DNA from: Pedobacter sp. BS3
Lineage (GTDB): Bacteria > Bacteroidota > Bacteroidia > Sphingobacteriales > Sphingobacteriaceae
NCBI RefSeq assembly: GCF_008274585.1
Contig: NZ_VTRT01000005.1
Coordinates: 310,001 to 374,000 of the forward strand
Direction of reading: 5' to 3'
DNA: 64,000 bases
Shown here: piece after piece, positions 62,701 to 64,000 of the stretch
How positions within the stretch are numbered: position 1 is the stretch's first letter
Layout: the number at the start of each line of letters is the position of its first letter
Notes under the pieces: generated by a model
Databases searched by the model: none
What the model was told of the DNA's origin: nothing
What the model saw: the letters and a program-made list of their open reading frames with translations, nothing else
Made by a program: the position numbers and the translations under genes

Positions 62701-64000
62701 ATGAGAAAAAGGGTACTACCATTCATTTTTTTGTGGGTATTTCTTTTTTGCGGTACTGCTTACCCTGCTCAGAAGCACAGTACAATAGTGTTTTTGAGTA
62801 GTAATAGCACTGAAACAGGCATATCGCATAAAAAAGAATCCAATGATGGAATGCTAAAAAAAGAAATCCGCGGTACAGTGCGGGATTCATTAGATGTGCT
62901 GCCGGGGGTATCGGTTAAGGTAAAAGGCACTACCAACGGTACCACTACAGATTTAAACGGGAAATACATCCTGGATGTTCCGGATGATAATGCCGTGCTG
63001 GTATTTTCAATGGTGGGATATACCCCGCAGGAGATTCCGGTTAAAGGTAAGGAAGTGATCAATGTTACCTTAAAAGCGGTAGGCAATAATCTGGAAGAGG
63101 TAGTTGTGGTAGCTTTCGGCCAGCAAAAGCGTACCGACATGGTGGGCTCGGTAACATCGGTGAGCGTGAAGGATCTGAAAGTTCCATCGAGCAACCTTAC
63201 TACGGCCTTAGCCGGCAAGGCAGCAGGTATTATTGCATACCAGCGCAGCGGCGAGCCGGGCCAGGATAATGCAGATTTCTTTGTGCGTGGCGTTACTACG
63301 TTTGGTTATAAAACATCACCGTTGATCCTGATTGATGGTATGGAATTAACCACAACCGACCTGGCCAGGTTGCAGCCGGATGATATCGCCAGCTTTTCGA
63401 TATTAAAAGACGCCACATCGACAGCGGTATATGGCGCCCGTGGCGCTAATGGTGTTATCCTGGTAACCACCAAGCAGGGTGCTGTGGGCAAAGCCAAGCT
63501 GGCGTTTCGCCTGGAGAACTCCATTTCATCGCCCACGCAAAACATTGAATTTGCCGACCCGATAACGTATATGAAACTGGCTAACGAAGCCAATCTGACA
63601 CGAGACCCGCTGCTGGGTACCATTTATTCGGATGATAAGATAGCGAATACTGCCAGCGGCAAAAATTCAATTATTTATCCTGCCAATAACTGGTTGGACA
63701 TGCTGGTTAAAAAACATACCAGCACGCAGCGGGCAAACCTGAACATAAGTGGCGGCGGCGGTGTAGCCAAATATTTCGTGTCCGGCTCTGCTAATAAAGA
63801 TAACGGTATCCTTAGGGTAGACCCACGCAATAACTTCAACAATAATATTGACCTGAAAAGCTATACCCTGCGTAGTAACGTTACCATCGACGTAACTAAA
63901 ACCACTAATATGATTGTCAGGTTAAGTGGTAATTTTGATGATTATACCGGACCCATTGACGGCGGTTCAGGCATGTACCGCAAAATTATGCGGGCTAATC
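62701..64000 (+). CDS. SusC/RagA-type TonB-dependent transporter (fourth), 3' end outside the window
   Basis: The open frame from the ATG at 62701 runs to the right edge, giving about 433 residues. It has a signal sequence (about 1-21, FLFCGTAYPAQ) and a polar spacer of about 30 residues. A regulatory-like beta domain follows (about 55-130, RGTVRDSLDVLPGVSVKVKG), then the plug start LEEVVVVAFGQQKRTDMVGS and plug motifs FFVRGVTTF, LILIDGME and ILKDATSTAVYGARGANGV, then the first barrel strands. It lacks an STN domain. It is likely followed by a SusD gene beyond the edge. Confidence 0.9.
   Translation, partial: MRKRVLPFIFLWVFLFCGTAYPAQKHSTIVFLSSNSTETGISHKKESNDGMLKKEIRGTVRDSLDVLPGVSVKVKGTTNGTTTDLNGKYILDVPDDNAVLVFSMVGYTPQEIPVKGKEVINVTLKAVGNNLEEVVVVAFGQQKRTDMVGSVTSVSVKDLKVPSSNLTTALAGKAAGIIAYQRSGEPGQDNADFFVRGVTTFGYKTSPLILIDGMELTTTDLARLQPDDIASFSILKDATSTAVYGARGANGVILVTTKQGAVGKAKLAFRLENSISSPTQNIEFADPITYMKLANEANLTRDPLLGTIYSDDKIANTASGKNSIIYPANNWLDMLVKKHTSTQRANLNISGGGGVAKYFVSGSANKDNGILRVDPRNNFNNNIDLKSYTLRSNVTIDVTKTTNMIVRLSGNFDDYTGPIDGGSGMYRKIMRAN

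Overview
The window comes from a Bacteroidota genome, most likely a Sphingobacteriaceae member of the Pedobacter/Mucilaginibacter type. The grounds are several SusC/SusD pairs, hybrid two-component (HTCS) sensors, T9SS-sorted secreted proteins, TAnnTTTG promoter boxes, the ftsX-DUF3098-uppP-truB-ribF order and many short palindromic repeats between genes. I see no rRNA, tRNA or CRISPR array.

Layout. Positions 1-1240 are repeat-rich: an inverted-repeat-bounded element, a run of hairpins and the remnant of an ECF sigma gene that meets a 5'-truncated GntP gluconate transporter. Positions 2789-6879 hold an exported DUF1080 (3-keto-glycoside hydrolase family) protein and two exported Gfo/Idh/MocA oxidoreductases, a plausible 3-keto route of glycoside breakdown. 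Positions 7219-12238 carry a yefM/yoeB module, a DUF6624 protein, a DUF3467 protein, miaA, a DUF2157-like membrane protein and a PIN-domain toxin with its antitoxin. Positions 12387-21294 are chromosomal core: ribF, truB, uppP, DUF3098, ftsX, small envelope proteins, a uridine-kinase-like P-loop protein, a LysM/RlpA-like protein and mazG.

Positions 21492-51965 form a large polysaccharide utilization locus. An HTCS regulator stands at each end. Inside are two T9SS-secreted proteins (one DNRLRE/CBM96-like plus beta-helix), two tandem SusC/SusD pairs, two paralogous surface lipoproteins and two paralogous lipoprotein GH10 enzymes with DUF4998 domains. The order SusC-SusD-SusC-SusD-lipoprotein-GH10 is that of the conserved xylan utilization (Xus) cluster of Bacteroidetes, here with the last two parts doubled. 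A DUF433/DUF5615 toxin-antitoxin pair with a frameshifted toxin lies between the last GH10 and the second HTCS.

Positions 52233-53307 hold a tandemly duplicated antitoxin/YoeB-type module in which both toxins are damaged in different ways and both antitoxins are intact. Then come a MarR - ferredoxin:NADP reductase - [2Fe-2S] ferredoxin operon, a type II NADH dehydrogenase, a repeat-rich gap, another SusC/SusD pair with a strong terminator, and the 5' part of a further SusC gene that runs off the right edge. The upstream regions of the last two SusC genes share a conserved two-part motif with identical spacing.

The best leads are the doubly inactivated toxin pair with retained antitoxins, the GH10 pair that lacks a canonical active-site segment, the shared SusC upstream element, and several small inverted-repeat elements that look like non-autonomous mobile DNA. 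I did not find a system I can call wholly new.
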